A stretch of 64,000 nt of DNA from Ga0077555 sp050250755 (GCA_050250755.1 JBFWOB010000009.1:71823-135822); one strand, 5' to 3'; shown: positions 42,458 through 53,200, counted from the first letter of the stretch. Program-made: numbers and translations. The notes: generated by a model not told the origin, from the letters alone.

Positions 42458-44515
42458 ATGACCGGAGCCACCTATCGCATCGGCGTCGACGTCGGCGGCA
42501 CATTCACGGATCTCGTCGCCGTTGACGAGACAGGGGCAACGACGCTTGGCAAAAGCCCGTCGACGCCCGAGGACCCATCAATCGGTGTGCTCGAAGGTCT
42601 TGGCGTGCTGGCCGCCACGCTGGGGCTCGATCGAGCCGCGTTGCTCGCGCGGACGGAGCGGATTGTTCACGGGACGACGGTCGCCACGAATTCTCTGCTG
42701 GAGCGCAAGGGCGCCCGCGTTGGCTTGCTGACGACCGCGGGACACCGCGACGTGCTCGAAATGCGCGAGGGCCTGAAGCCCGAGGATCGATACAACCTTC
42801 GACTAGCGGCGCCCGAGCCGCTGGTCCCGCGGCGGCTGCGGCTCGGCATCGTGGAGCGTGTGCGCGCTGACGGGAGCGTGTTGACGCCGCTCGATGAAGC
42901 ATCTGTCGTGGCCGCCGTCGATGCCATGGCGAAGGCGGGCGTGACGTCGGTCGCGATCTGCTTTCTCCACGCCTGGCGCAATCCCGCTCATGAGGCGGCG
43001 GCAGCACGGATCGTGCGCGAGCGGATGCCGGACGTGTATGTCACCGCCTCGTCCGAGGTCTATCCGCAGATCAAGGAGTACGAGCGGGTCTCGACGACGG
43101 TCGTCAATGCGTACGTGGGGCCGGTCGTGGCGGGCTATCTCGGCCGTCTCGAAGGCCGCTTGAAGAACAGCGGCTATCGCGGACCGCTCTTCATCATGCT
43201 GAGCCATGGCGGCGTCGCGCCTGTCGAGGAGGCGATCCGGCTCGCGGCGGCAACGGTGCTGTCAGGGCCGGCCGGTGGCGTAGCGGGCTCGACATATGCG
43301 GCGGCTTTGCTCGAGACGCCGAACCTCATTCCGTTCGACATGGGCGGCACCTCGACCGACATCTCTTTGATCCGCAAGAGCACACCAGGGCTTGCGATCG
43401 ATCGCGGCATTGCCGGTCAGCGCATCGCGCTTCCGAGCCTCGATATCGTGACGCTCGGGGCGGGCGGCGGCTCCATCGCGCGTGTCGATGGCGGTGGCGT
43501 GCTGCATGTGGGACCGGAAAGCGCAGGCGCCAATCCCGGCCCGGCCTGTTACGGGCGCGGCGGCGTCGAGGCGACCGTCACGGACGCCAACCTGACTCTC
43601 GGTCTGCTTGATCCTGCCGGCTTGCTCGGCGGCGAAATGAAGCTCGATCGCACGGCGGCGGAGAGGGCGCTGGGCGAACTCGGCAAGACGCTGGGGCTTG
43701 ACGCGGTGACGGCCGCGGCGGGAGTGCAGCGGGTCATTAATGCGCGGATGGCCGAGGGTATCCGGCTCGTTTCGGTACGCCGAGGTATTGATCCCACGGC
43801 ATTCGCGCTGCTGGCTTTCGGTGGCGCGGCGGGGCTGCATGCCACGGCAGTCGCACGCCAGCTTTCGGTGCCGCGTGTGATCGTGCCACGCGTTGCCTCG
43901 GTGCTTTCGGCCTGGGGCATGCTCGCGAGTGAGATTCGCTTCGAGACGACGCGCAGCCACATCGGCGACGCCGCGGCCATGACCTCCGAAGGGTTGCACG
44001 CGATTTTCGGTGAAATGGAGGAGGCGGCCCGGGCGCGTCTCAAGGCGGTTTTCGATGGCCCAATCGCCATCGCACGCAGCGCTGACATGCGCTACGGCGA
44101 ACAGATCTTCGAGATCAACGTGCCGCTCGATCACATCGACTGGGGTGCGGCCGATCTCGGCGCCTGCGTGGCCGACGCTTTCCATGCGCGACATGAGGAG
44201 CTCTATACGTACGCACAGCGCACGAACGAGGTGGTGCTCGTCAATGCGCGGGTCGCAGCCATCGGCAAGCTGCCGGAGCTACCGCGCGAACCGGTGTTGA
44301 CGCCGCGCGCACCAGTGCCGCCCGTCCGACGTCAGCGCGTGCATCTTGGCGGAGCGTGGCAGGAGATCGACGCGCATGCGTTCGAGACTTTGAGTCCGGG
44401 CCAGTCGATCGAAGGCCCGGCGCTCGTCGAGGGGACGACCACATGCGTGCTCATCGAGCGGGGCGATACCGCCCGCGTTACGCCGCATGGCTGGTTGGAT
44501 ATTACACTGGGATAG
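42458..44515 (+). CDS. hydantoinase A/oxoprolinase family protein
   Basis: The 685-residue subunit has the acetate kinase-like ATPase fold. YRIGVDVGGTFTDLVAVDE (phosphate 1) opens the protein. VHGTTVATNSLLERKGARVGLLTT, IPFDMGGTSTDISLI and LGAGGGSIARVDGGGVLHVGPESAGANPGPACYGRGG follow. These are the standard HyuA/5-oxoprolinase signatures. It follows the B subunit by 54 bp; the order B then A is the reverse of many hyu operons. The substrate cannot be read from the sequence. No hydantoin racemase or carbamoylase gene lies nearby. Confidence 0.92.
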   Translation: MTGATYRIGVDVGGTFTDLVAVDETGATTLGKSPSTPEDPSIGVLEGLGVLAATLGLDRAALLARTERIVHGTTVATNSLLERKGARVGLLTTAGHRDVLEMREGLKPEDRYNLRLAAPEPLVPRRLRLGIVERVRADGSVLTPLDEASVVAAVDAMAKAGVTSVAICFLHAWRNPAHEAAAARIVRERMPDVYVTASSEVYPQIKEYERVSTTVVNAYVGPVVAGYLGRLEGRLKNSGYRGPLFIMLSHGGVAPVEEAIRLAAATVLSGPAGGVAGSTYAAALLETPNLIPFDMGGTSTDISLIRKSTPGLAIDRGIAGQRIALPSLDIVTLGAGGGSIARVDGGGVLHVGPESAGANPGPACYGRGGVEATVTDANLTLGLLDPAGLLGGEMKLDRTAAERALGELGKTLGLDAVTAAAGVQRVINARMAEGIRLVSVRRGIDPTAFALLAFGGAAGLHATAVARQLSVPRVIVPRVASVLSAWGMLASEIRFETTRSHIGDAAAMTSEGLHAIFGEMEEAARARLKAVFDGPIAIARSADMRYGEQIFEINVPLDHIDWGAADLGACVADAFHARHEELYTYAQRTNEVVLVNARVAAIGKLPELPREPVLTPRAPVPPVRRQRVHLGGAWQEIDAHAFETLSPGQSIEGPALVEGTTTCVLIERGDTARVTPHGWLDITLG

Positions 44516-44889
44516 ACAACGATCCCGTCGTCTGTCCGGCCGACCAAGGATTCGGAATGCGCTGCATTTTCGATCCAATCTCCCGTCATCCCACGCAGGC
44601 GGACACGCACGACGGTCGGGCTTGGTTCGTATGGAATGCTCGATCAAAGTCCGACCCCAATATCCCGCTTCATCCTCGCGCGACAACGCCTTGTTTTAGC
44701 GTCATCCCCGCCTTCGCGGGGATGACGTTGTGCTGAGTGGCGCTCAACCGTGATCTACGAAGCTGGCGAGTTTCCGAAACCTCACCGAAACAACCTTTAT
44801 CTCCTAGACGCGGACAAGCGTGCCGCCGGGGGAAGACGTCTTTCTCGAGGGAAAAACGAAACTGGATAGTGATGTATTCCCTGGCGACC
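44516..44889. other. gene-free region between convergent genes
   Basis: This 374-bp stretch has no credible coding frame. Its main feature is the palindrome at 44700-44727. A degraded relative, CGTCATCCCACGC, occurs about 120 bp earlier, near 44585, as if repeat-derived sequence had accumulated here. Confidence 0.45.
44700..44727. repeat. REP-like palindrome, possible bidirectional terminator
   Basis: CGTCATCCCCGC and GCGGGGATGACG form a perfect 12-bp stem with tetraloop CTTC. An outer pair ACAACG (44683-44688) and CGTTGT (44726-44731) extends the symmetry. The GTCATCCC...GGGATGAC pattern is like dispersed intergenic palindromes of alphaproteobacteria. Only one full copy occurs in this window. 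Confidence 0.6.
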
Positions 44890-46032
44890 TCAAGCCTCAC
44901 CGGCGTTGAGGCCGATCGCCTTTTCGGCTGGGAATACCATCGTAACTTTGCTGCCGTTCTCGATATGCTGCGAGGAGTTGGCGTTTGCTTCAATCGTGAT
45001 CTCACCAGACTGCAGTCGGTAGCGCGTGATCTCACCGAGAAAGCCGCTGCTGATTACTGTGCCTGCGAGCGCATTTGCTCCGGCCGGTGCGCTCGTGCCT
45101 TCGGCCGCGAGCATGATGAACTCGGGCCGTACGGAGACGATGACGGGCTTGCCTCCGGCAATGGGCTTCGGGAGACGGCACGAGACAATCCGACCGTCTT
45201 CAAGTCGGACACCGCCGATGGCGCCCCCCGCGGCACCACCTTCGCTGATCCCTTTGAGAAGGTTCGGCGATCCCATGAAGCCAGCGACGAAAGCATCTGC
45301 CGGTTCGAAATAGATCTCGCGCGGCGTGCCGAGCTGCACCAGCCGTCCCTTGTTAATGACGGCGATGAGATCGGACATCTCCAGCGCTTCGGCCTGGTCG
45401 TGCGTGACGTAGAGCGTCGTTACGCCGATGCGCTTTTGCAGTCGTTTGAGCTCGGCCCGCATCTCGTCCCGCAGCTTCGCATCGAGATTGGAGAGTGGCT
45501 CGTCGAGAAGAAGCAGGCGCGGATGACGTACGATGGCGCGCGCGAGCGCCACACGCTGCTGCTGTCCGCCTGAGAGCTGCGTCGGCGAGCGTTGCCCGAA
45601 GCCGCCGAGTTCGACGGTCTCGAGCGCTTCGCCGACGAGGCGGGTGACATCGGCCTTGCTGTACGATTCGCCGCGCGCGACCCGTAGCGGGAACGCGACG
45701 TTCTCGAACACCGACATGTGAGGCCAGATCGCATACGACTGGAACACCATGCCGATATTGCGCTGATTGAGCGGAACGCTGACATTCTTCTGGCTGTCGA
45801 GAAACACCGTATCGCCGAGACTGACGCGGCCCGAATCCGGCTGCTCCAAGCCCGCGATGCAGCGCAGCGTCGTCGTCTTTCCGCAACCCGATGGCCCGAG
45901 CAGCGTGAAGAAAGCGCCGCTGTCGAGCGAGAAACTGATCGGGTGGATCCCGCCGCCGCCACCCGTGGCGCCTGCCGAGTAGATCTTGGTCAGTTCGTCG
46001 ACGACGAGCGCAGATGCCATGTCGCTGGTCAT
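44890..46032 (-). CDS. ABC transporter ATP-binding protein of an Fe3+-type importer (FbpC-like)
   Basis: The ATPase has about 380 residues with Walker A LLGPSGCGKTTTLRCIAGLE, signature LSGGQQQRVALARA, Walker B LLLLDEPLSNLDAKLR and switch LYVTHDQAEALEM. A C-terminal TOBE domain follows with SVRPEFIMLA and EITRYRLQSGEITIEAN. The group includes ferric iron, 2-aminoethylphosphonate, sulfate and spermidine importers. ATG 46032 overlaps the permease stop as ATGA; the long frame extension to 46260 is shadow of the permease gene. It is the last gene of a three-gene importer operon. Confidence 0.93.
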   Translation of the reverse strand: MTSDMASALVVDELTKIYSAGATGGGGGIHPISFSLDSGAFFTLLGPSGCGKTTTLRCIAGLEQPDSGRVSLGDTVFLDSQKNVSVPLNQRNIGMVFQSYAIWPHMSVFENVAFPLRVARGESYSKADVTRLVGEALETVELGGFGQRSPTQLSGGQQQRVALARAIVRHPRLLLLDEPLSNLDAKLRDEMRAELKRLQKRIGVTTLYVTHDQAEALEMSDLIAVINKGRLVQLGTPREIYFEPADAFVAGFMGSPNLLKGISEGGAAGGAIGGVRLEDGRIVSCRLPKPIAGGKPVIVSVRPEFIMLAAEGTSAPAGANALAGTVISSGFLGEITRYRLQSGEITIEANANSSQHIENGSKVTMVFPAEKAIGLNAGEA

Positions 46033-47801
46033 AGTCCACCCTCGCCTGCCCCGACCAGCGTTCGCTTCGCCAGGGCATAGAAAATGAGCGCGCAAACGGT
46101 CATGAACAAACTCCAACACATGCCGAGTGCGAACAGCTCGACACTTTGGCCGCTGGACCATTGGTCGAGCATGGCAACCGCCATCACCTGCGTCTGCGGT
46201 CCGGACAGCAACACCGACATCGAAAGCTCGTTGGCGCCGATGAGGAAGATAAAGAGCCAACCCGACAGCAGCGCCGGGACAAGCAATGGCAGGACGATTC
46301 GACGAAGGATGGTCAACTGTCCGGCGCCCGAGACCCCAGCCGCTTCTTCGAGCTCACGATGGATTTGCATCACTCCCGAGTGTGCGTAGCGCATGCCATA
46401 GGGCAGGAAGCGGATCACGAACGCCAGCATGATGACGACGAGGGTTCCGTAAAGCGGGAACGGCACGCGGAGAGAGAGGATCAGCAACGCGACGCCCACG
46501 ACGATCCCCGGGAACACGATCGGGATGTTGATGAGTTGTTCGATCAATTGTCCGCCCGGCCATCGCCGGACGACCAGCCATCCGGCGATCAGCGCGAGCG
46601 CCATCGCCGCAGTCGCTGCTCCAGCGGCAACGACGATGGTGTTGAATGTGAGGTCCAGATAGCGCGAGTCCGACAGGACGATGTGATAGTTTTCGAGTGT
46701 CATCAGTTTGAGCGCCGCCAGACGGATCGGCCGCGCGAACGGCATCAGCGAGATCCAGAGCGTCGCGAGCAGCGGCAGCAGAAGTACGAACACGAAATTG
46801 GCGATGACGATCGTGCCGCCGAGCCAGCGCCACTTTCCGAGGTCGAACGGGCGCGGCCGGAACCCTTTTCCAGTCACGCTGGCGTAGCGGTCGGCGTTCC
46901 GGGCAAAGCGGCTGTAGAAGACTAGCGCTACCGACACGATGGCGATCAGGATGAGCGAGAACGCCGTCGCGTGCCCCATTTTGGGCGGCATCTCGGTCAT
47001 CGAGAGGTAGATGTCAGTGGTCAGCACATAGATCTTTGCCGGGCCGCCGATCAGCACAGGCACGTCGAACGACTCGAGATTGCGAATGAAAACGAAAAGC
47101 GCCATGCCCGTGATTGCGGGCCACGCGAGCTTGAACGAGATGTTCCAGACCGTCTGCAGGATCGAGGCGCCGCACATGCGGGCGGCCTCCTCCATCTCCG
47201 CATTGGCACGCCGGAAGACGGCGGACATCAGCAGGAACACCAATGGCGACCAGAGCATGCCCTGGATCAGCACCATGCCCCACATGGAATAGACATCCAT
47301 GAGCAGGCCGCTCGATCCGGTGAGGTCGCGCCACGCCTCGTTGAACGGCCCGGTACGACCAAGCAGGAAGGTCCAGGCCGCGACATGCAGCAAGTACGGC
47401 GTGCCGAGCGAGACCACCGCGGTGATGTAGGCGAGGGGGCCGAACGGCGCGTTGGTGCGCACGACCACCCAGGCGAGAAGGCCGCCAAAAATAACGGAGA
47501 GGATGGTCGAGAGGGCGGAGAACAGCAGCGAATTCCAGGCGCTGACGTAAAGCCGCGGATTGTCGAAGATCGAGCGGAAATGCTCCAGCGTGAAGGCGCC
47601 GCTCGCTGCACCACTCCCTTCGGTGGTCAGGCTCGTATACGCGAGGACCAGAATGGGCGGCACGACGAGCAGGGCGAGCACACCGACGACACCCACTGGC
47701 GCGAGCCAGGCGTTGAGGCCCGTACCACGCCAGCTTCCGGACGATCGCTTCCGCGGCATGTGTGTCGCGGAGGCGGTCGCCTGCGTAACGACGTCGTTCA
47801 C
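46029..47801 (-). CDS. fused ABC permease of an Fe3+-type importer (FbpB-like)
   Basis: This inner-membrane protein of 590 residues contains two permease domains in tandem. Each has about six transmembrane helices and an EAA loop that contacts the ATPase: EMEEAARMCGASILQTVWNI in the first half, ELEEAAGVSGAGQLTILRRI in the second. Fused permeases are typical of the FbpB/SfuB ferric group. The start is GTG (47799-47801), overlapping the solute-binding protein stop codon as GTGA. Confidence 0.94.
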   Translation of the reverse strand: MNDVVTQATASATHMPRKRSSGSWRGTGLNAWLAPVGVVGVLALLVVPPILVLAYTSLTTEGSGAASGAFTLEHFRSIFDNPRLYVSAWNSLLFSALSTILSVIFGGLLAWVVVRTNAPFGPLAYITAVVSLGTPYLLHVAAWTFLLGRTGPFNEAWRDLTGSSGLLMDVYSMWGMVLIQGMLWSPLVFLLMSAVFRRANAEMEEAARMCGASILQTVWNISFKLAWPAITGMALFVFIRNLESFDVPVLIGGPAKIYVLTTDIYLSMTEMPPKMGHATAFSLILIAIVSVALVFYSRFARNADRYASVTGKGFRPRPFDLGKWRWLGGTIVIANFVFVLLLPLLATLWISLMPFARPIRLAALKLMTLENYHIVLSDSRYLDLTFNTIVVAAGAATAAMALALIAGWLVVRRWPGGQLIEQLINIPIVFPGIVVGVALLILSLRVPFPLYGTLVVIMLAFVIRFLPYGMRYAHSGVMQIHRELEEAAGVSGAGQLTILRRIVLPLLVPALLSGWLFIFLIGANELSMSVLLSGPQTQVMAVAMLDQWSSGQSVELFALGMCWSLFMTVCALIFYALAKRTLVGAGEGGL

Positions 47802-48847
47802 TGGAAGAGCTCTTTATAGATCGCGATCCATTTGCCGACGTTTTTCTCGATCTCGTCTGGCGATGGCGCGATCACCTTGAACTTGCCGACCTCGGGCTTG
47901 AGCGTTGGATCGATGGCTTCCACGTCTGGGTTCGACGGGATGTAATTCGCCTTCTTGATGATTTCCGCACCCTCGGGCGACACGAGATAGTTGATCAGCA
48001 GCTTGGCAGCGTTGGGATGGGGGCTGCCCTTCAGCAGCACGCTCATGGCCATGGCGCCGACGACCGGCTCGATCTTGAGCCACTTCACCGGCGCGCCTTT
48101 CGCGGCGCTGATGACCGAGTGATGGTTATAGGTGATCAAGGCCATCGGATACTGGCCGGCAATCACCTGATCGAGCACGACGCGCGGATTGGAGGGAACC
48201 GTCTTGATCTGCTGCGCGGCGAGCTTCTTCAGGTATTCCTTGCCCTTCTCCTCGCCTTTTTCCTGCAGCACGGCTGCAATGAGGCCGGGAGGGCCGCCCA
48301 TCGTCATCTCAGCGGTCCACGCCATCTTGCCCTTCCATTTCGGGTCGAGCAGATCCTCGAGCGTTTTCGGCTCGTCGGCCGGTTTCACCATTTCGGTGTT
48401 GATCGCCGGCACGAGGAAGTACAGGACGATGGCCGTCCAATAGCCCTCCGGATCCTTGTACTGAGCCGGCAGTTTGTCCCAGCCTTCGGGCTTATAGGGC
48501 TCGATCAGGCCGGCGGGCTTCAAAGTCTCGACAACCGTTGTGCCTTCGGTGAGGTCGGCCTGCAGCTTGCCCGCCTTGCCTTCAGTCAGAATCTTGAGAT
48601 TGAGCTCCGTCTGACGGCCGCCCGTCACGTTGACCTTGATGCCGGGGTACTTCTTCTCGAAAGCGGCAACCACCGGCCGGACGACCTGATTTTGAATCAG
48701 GCCGGTATACCAGTTGACCTGCCCTTCCTTTTTCGCGGCTTCGTAGAGCGCCTTGTCCTCCGCGCGGACGGCCGTTGTGGCAAGCATGATCGCGGTTGCC
48801 GACAAGGCCGCAGCGAAGACGGCGCGGGCGCCGCGTTGTCTCGACAT
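47798..48847 (-). CDS. periplasmic substrate-binding protein of an Fe3+-type importer (FbpA-like)
   Basis: The 349-residue receptor has a signal peptide (VFAAALSATAIMLATTAVRA-ED) and begins ALYEAAKKEGQVNWYTGL, the usual opening of iron-type (family 1/6) binding proteins. KKYPGIKVNVTGGRQTEL and QADLTEGTTVVETLKPAGLIEPY follow. The YY pair that binds iron in classical FbpA is not obvious, so another ligand (thiamine, phosphonate, putrescine-like) is possible. AGGAGGAAAC before the ATG is a very strong ribosome binding site and probably sets high expression relative to the permease. Confidence 0.92.
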   Translation of the reverse strand: MSRQRGARAVFAAALSATAIMLATTAVRAEDKALYEAAKKEGQVNWYTGLIQNQVVRPVVAAFEKKYPGIKVNVTGGRQTELNLKILTEGKAGKLQADLTEGTTVVETLKPAGLIEPYKPEGWDKLPAQYKDPEGYWTAIVLYFLVPAINTEMVKPADEPKTLEDLLDPKWKGKMAWTAEMTMGGPPGLIAAVLQEKGEEKGKEYLKKLAAQQIKTVPSNPRVVLDQVIAGQYPMALITYNHHSVISAAKGAPVKWLKIEPVVGAMAMSVLLKGSPHPNAAKLLINYLVSPEGAEIIKKANYIPSNPDVEAIDPTLKPEVGKFKVIAPSPDEIEKNVGKWIAIYKELFQ

Positions 48848-49065
48848 ATGTTTCCTCCTGGTCGTGTGCCCTTATGGGCTCTTGCTGATTTTGTGTCGGA
48901 GACACGCCGCTCCGAATTCACCTTACGGTCCCACGCTGCCGAATACTAGCCAACGCGGCCACGTGCCCCGCCTCGCGACGCCACGAGAGCGCGCACACAA
49001 GACAACCTAAAAAAGGGGCGCCACCCGCCGCACTCAAGCAGCAGGCGGCGCAAATTGATCCAATC

Positions 49066-49680
49066 TCATTTGATCGGTGAGAAAGGCCCGGCCAGCAAAA
49101 TCTTCGATTCCTGCCGGATGGTGGGGCTCGGCGGCGGCGGGGGCCACACGCCTGTCTCCACGGCCTTCTTGCGGACGGCCACGCGCTCATCGAGGCTTTT
49201 GTAGGCCCAGATATGAACCCACTGGTTAAGTCCGCCGATGTCGCACGTAAAGACGCCGATCAGTGGCGAGAGCTTGGTGCGGTTGGCGAGGTGCTTCTCC
49301 CAGTTGGCCGCCATCTTCGGCGCCCCACCGGCCTCGAGTGCGTATGTGCGCATCTCGAAGTAGGGGCCATGATTGGACGGCTCGAGCGGCGGCGAGAACG
49401 GAAGCGGCTCGAGAATGTCGGAACGCATCTCCGTGATGAACTCGCTCGTATTTGGCGGCCAGATGCCCGCCTTCACGGCCTCGGCGCGAATCCTGCTGCG
49501 CTCGTTGGTGTCCTTGTAAGGCCAGACATGGATCACTTGGTTGAGCGGGCCAATGTCCGTGTACCAGAACGCCGCCAGAGGCGAGAGCTGGAGGCGTTTT
49601 TCCAGTCGCTCATCCCAGCGTTTGATGAACTCCGAAAGCGTTCGCGGTCGGAGCGTGTAGGTGCGGAACTCGTAGATCAT
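49066..49680 (-). CDS. NIPSNAP family protein with two repeats
   Basis: The 204-residue protein contains two ferredoxin-like NIPSNAP domains in tandem. The first starts MIYEFRTYTLRPRTLSEFIKRW and carries LNQVIHVWPYKDTNERSRIRAEA; the second starts YFEMRTYALEAGGAPKM and carries LNQWVHIWAYKSLDERVAVRKKA. No signal peptide is present. The biochemical role of bacterial NIPSNAP proteins is not established. It stands alone between the iron-type importer and trxA. Confidence 0.88.
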   Translation of the reverse strand: MIYEFRTYTLRPRTLSEFIKRWDERLEKRLQLSPLAAFWYTDIGPLNQVIHVWPYKDTNERSRIRAEAVKAGIWPPNTSEFITEMRSDILEPLPFSPPLEPSNHGPYFEMRTYALEAGGAPKMAANWEKHLANRTKLSPLIGVFTCDIGGLNQWVHIWAYKSLDERVAVRKKAVETGVWPPPPPSPTIRQESKILLAGPFSPIK

Positions 49681-49768
49681 GGGGCGTCTCCTCAGGCGTC
49701 GAGGCGACGAGCTTAGCCTAGTCCTCGCGCGTATGGCGCATTGCTTATGTTGCAGTGCGCAAATGCAA

Positions 49769-49795
49769 AGCGCCCCGGACCATGTCCGGGGCGCT
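49769..49795 (-). terminator. terminator of trxA (possibly bidirectional)
   Basis: AGCGCCCCGGAC (49769-49780) and GTCCGGGGCGCT (49784-49795) form a perfect 12-bp stem with loop CAT. On the minus strand it is followed by TTTGCATTT. It lies about 30 bp after the trxA stop codon. Confidence 0.85.
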
Positions 49796-49826
49796 CCACG
49801 CGATATACCGAATACTCCAGCGAAAC

Positions 49827-50147
49827 TCAGACCGCCGAGTTGATCCAGTCTTCGAGCTTCTTCTTCTGAACCAGGGCGCCGACCTGCGTCGCCGCGACCT
49901 TGCCTGCCTTGAAGAGCATCAGCGTCGGCATGGCCTGGATACGGAACTGCTGCGTGACGGATGGGTTCTGATCGACGTCGATCTTCACGACCTTGACCTT
50001 GCCCTCCATCTCCTTCGCGACGGCTTCAAGCGCGGGCGCCATGGCCTTGCAGGGCCCGCACCACTCGGCAAAGAAATCGACCACGACGGGTACGTTCGAA
50101 TCCAGAACCTCGGACTTGAAGCTCGCGTCGGAAACCTCTGTGGTCAT
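49827..50147 (-). CDS. trxA: thioredoxin
   Basis: This is a single-domain thioredoxin of 106 residues with the active site FFAEWCGPCKAMAP (Cys31 and Cys34 region), the cis-proline segment IQAMPTLMLFKAGK and a C-terminal helix. It is the cytoplasmic disulfide reductant for ribonucleotide reductase, PAPS reductase and repair enzymes. AAGGAGA precedes the ATG. It is the last gene of the leftward divL-to-trxA run, 94 bp after addA, with a strong terminator behind it; that gap may hold its own promoter. Confidence 0.97.
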   Translation of the reverse strand: MTTEVSDASFKSEVLDSNVPVVVDFFAEWCGPCKAMAPALEAVAKEMEGKVKVVKIDVDQNPSVTQQFRIQAMPTLMLFKAGKVAATQVGALVQKKKLEDWINSAV

Positions 50148-50241
50148 GACAGTCTCCTTGAGAAGGCGTCGGCTTCGACCTCGAAGCCCTGCCTCATGGC
50201 GGATGGCGCCGATGTGTGCAGCGAAAGTAGGTATGCCTCAA

Positions 50242-53200
50242 TCAGGCGTCAAGGTTGGCGGCGCCGAGCAGAAACAGCCGATTTGCGGCATCGTCAAGGC
50301 GATCCCCAGGTAACTCCATGAGGGAAGGGCCGTCTGTCCACAGCAGGGCGGCGCGCACCGAACGGCCTGGAAACACTTTGCGGACGGCCAGGCGGTAGGC
50401 CGCGAGCTGCAACACATAGGCATCGGCAACGTGCGCCGGATTGGTCGGAGGCGGACGATTGGTCTTGAAATCGACGATCAGAACCTCGTGATCGCTGGCC
50501 ACGAGGCGGTCGATCTGCCCGTTGAGACGGACAGTCTCGCCCTTGCCATGAGGTGGCGTGAGCTCGGCGACGATGGGGATCTCGGCCCGGCTGCCGGGAC
50601 CGAAGACGGCCGCGAAGTCTGGGTGCGACAGGACAGCCAAGGTTTCCGCGACGATGCTGGCCCTTGTCCTCGGGGACAGGGCTGCCGCGCGCTCGGCGAC
50701 GAAGGCGCTCGCCGCAGCCTCCCGGCGCTCAGGCGCGATCTCCGGCAGATGCTGCAGCAGGGCGTGCGTGACGGTGCCGCGCAGGAAACGGTTGCCGTCC
50801 GCGAAGACCGAGGGGGACGGGGCAGGTGGGTCGTCTGGGCGACGGACCGGCCTCAGCGTATCCACTGGATCGCCTTCGCTATCGGTTTCCAGCGGCGCAA
50901 GACGCGATGGCGCGAGGGGCACTGCCACTCCCGGTTCGCGAGGGGCCTTGCGCATGGCCCATTCCGGCGGTGCGATCGGCGTCACGACGGCATGTGCGCT
51001 GGCCCTGCTTTTCTCGAGCGGGCTCGTCTGCTGGGCTTCGAGGCGTCGCACGGGACGGCCAGCGGCATCAGCAGCGGCGACCAGAACATCTCGCAAGCCG
51101 GCTTCGATGGCGTCGTACCAGCAGCCCGCAGCGCGCCCTTTGCTGGTTTCAAAGCCGCACACGTAAAGCCGATCACGCGGCCGTGTTAGGGCCACGTAAA
51201 GCAACCGATTGTGTTCCTCGGTCTCCTTTGTACTTACGGCGGCGCGCGCATCGCCGACCGCCTCGACGCTGGCGGATCCCTTGACTGGCCAGAGAAACGG
51301 TGCGCCCGTGACGCCCTCTGGTAGCTCCAGTGCATCATAGTTGACCAAGCTGCCCGATCGGCCGCCATTCACGCCGGCACAGGTATCCGGCAGGATAACG
51401 ATGGGCGCTTCGAGGCCTTTCGAGCCATGCACGGTCATCACCCGCACTTCGCGGCGGCCGTGCTCCATGTCACGCTTGATCTCGCGTTCCGAGGCGCGCA
51501 ACCAATCGACGAAGCCCTGCAGCGACGGCGGCGCCTGCTCGTCGTAAGCGAGCGCCATCGCCAGCAGTTCGTCCAGCGGGTCCGCGGCTTCGGCGCCGAG
51601 GCGACCGAGCAATCGCGCTCGCATGCCGTCGTGCACGAGCACTTCGACAAGAAATTCGTACGGCGGCACGATGTCGGCGCGCGAACGCCAGCGCTTGAGC
51701 TGCTCGGCCGCATCCGCGAAACGCGGCATGGTCTTCGCCGCGTTGAGCAGCGCCGACCAGAGTGAGCCGCGCCGCTCCGGAGCGATTTCGAAAAGGTCGT
51801 CGTCGTCGAGACCGAACAACGGGCTCTTCAGCACCGCCGCCAGCGAGAGATCGTCTTCCGGCAACAGAAGTACGTCCGCCAGCGCCAGAAGATCGAGTAC
51901 CACGAGTTGCTGCTTGAGCCGCAGCCGGTCGGCGCCAGCCACCGGGATGCCGCGTTTCTTCAAAGTCGCGACCATGAGGTCGGCAAACGGTTTGCGCCGC
52001 CGCACGAGGATCAGAATGTCGCCGTAGTCGATCGGGCGATCCTCGGAGGCAAGCCGTTCACCGGTCGCGATCCAACCGGCGATCGTATCGGCGATACGTT
52101 CGGCAAGCCGTACGGCTGGGGCTGACTGGGGCACCTCATCGAGGGGCAGCCAGGCAGGTGCGGGATCCGCTTTCTCGGTCTGCTCGGTGTCCCAAAGCTC
52201 GACCAGACCGCCAATGCCATGGCGATGAGCCACATGACGGGGCACGATATCGGTCGACGAGAGGCCGGCGCGTCGGCCCGGATCGGAAAAGATGCGGTCC
52301 ACGGCTTCGAGCACCGGAGAAACAGTGCGGAACGAAAGTGTCAGGGGGACGTGGGCGAAATCGAGCTGAGCGTTCTTTGCCATTGCCTCGAAGCATCGTC
52401 CCATGTCGGCAAACATCTTTGGCGCCGCACCCTGGAAACCGTAAATCGACTGCTTCTCGTCGCCGACGGCAAACACTGTACGGGGAAGTTGAGTGTCGAG
52501 CTCGCGCGCGCCGGCACCAGACAGGAACTCCTTGGCCAGCGCCTCCACGACGCGCCACTGCGTCGGGCTCGTGTCTTGCGCCTCGTCGACCAGGATGTGA
52601 TCGAGGCCGCCGTCGAGCTTGAATAGGACCCACTGAGCGTCGTTGCCGCCAAGCAGAAGGCCCGTCTTGCGGATCAGGTCATCGAAATCGAGTGCCGCGC
52701 GCTGGGCTTTTAGGTCGCTGTAGCGCTGCATCGCAGCGTGCGCGAGACGCATCAGGGCGACTGTGGCATCGACGACGGTCAGTGCATTGACCGTCTCCGA
52801 GATAGCAACGAACTGGCTTTGGGCACCTTCGAGCGTCGCCGCAATGTCAGGGTATTTCGCGACGAGCGATTTGGTCATGAGGCGCTCACGTGGCTTTCCG
52901 CCACTCGTCAGCAGGAGATTGCTCAGCGCGAACAATCGCTGGCCGGGTGCAGTTGCTGAAAGGGCCGCTGCCGCGTGAACCGCCAGCTTTTCATCGCTCA
53001 CGCTTCCTGTCCGAAGCACATCCCGAATGCGCTCAAGCTGGACCGGCTTCAGTACCCCGACACGACGCGCCGCGAGATTATCGACAGTGTCATCCGGGCC
53101 AATGCCGAGCGCGTGGCGATAGCTGACGGCGGCTGCATCAATGCCTTTCGCGTTACCGTTTTCCATGCGCGAGGCGTCCTCGAGCCATTGCCATTTGGCC

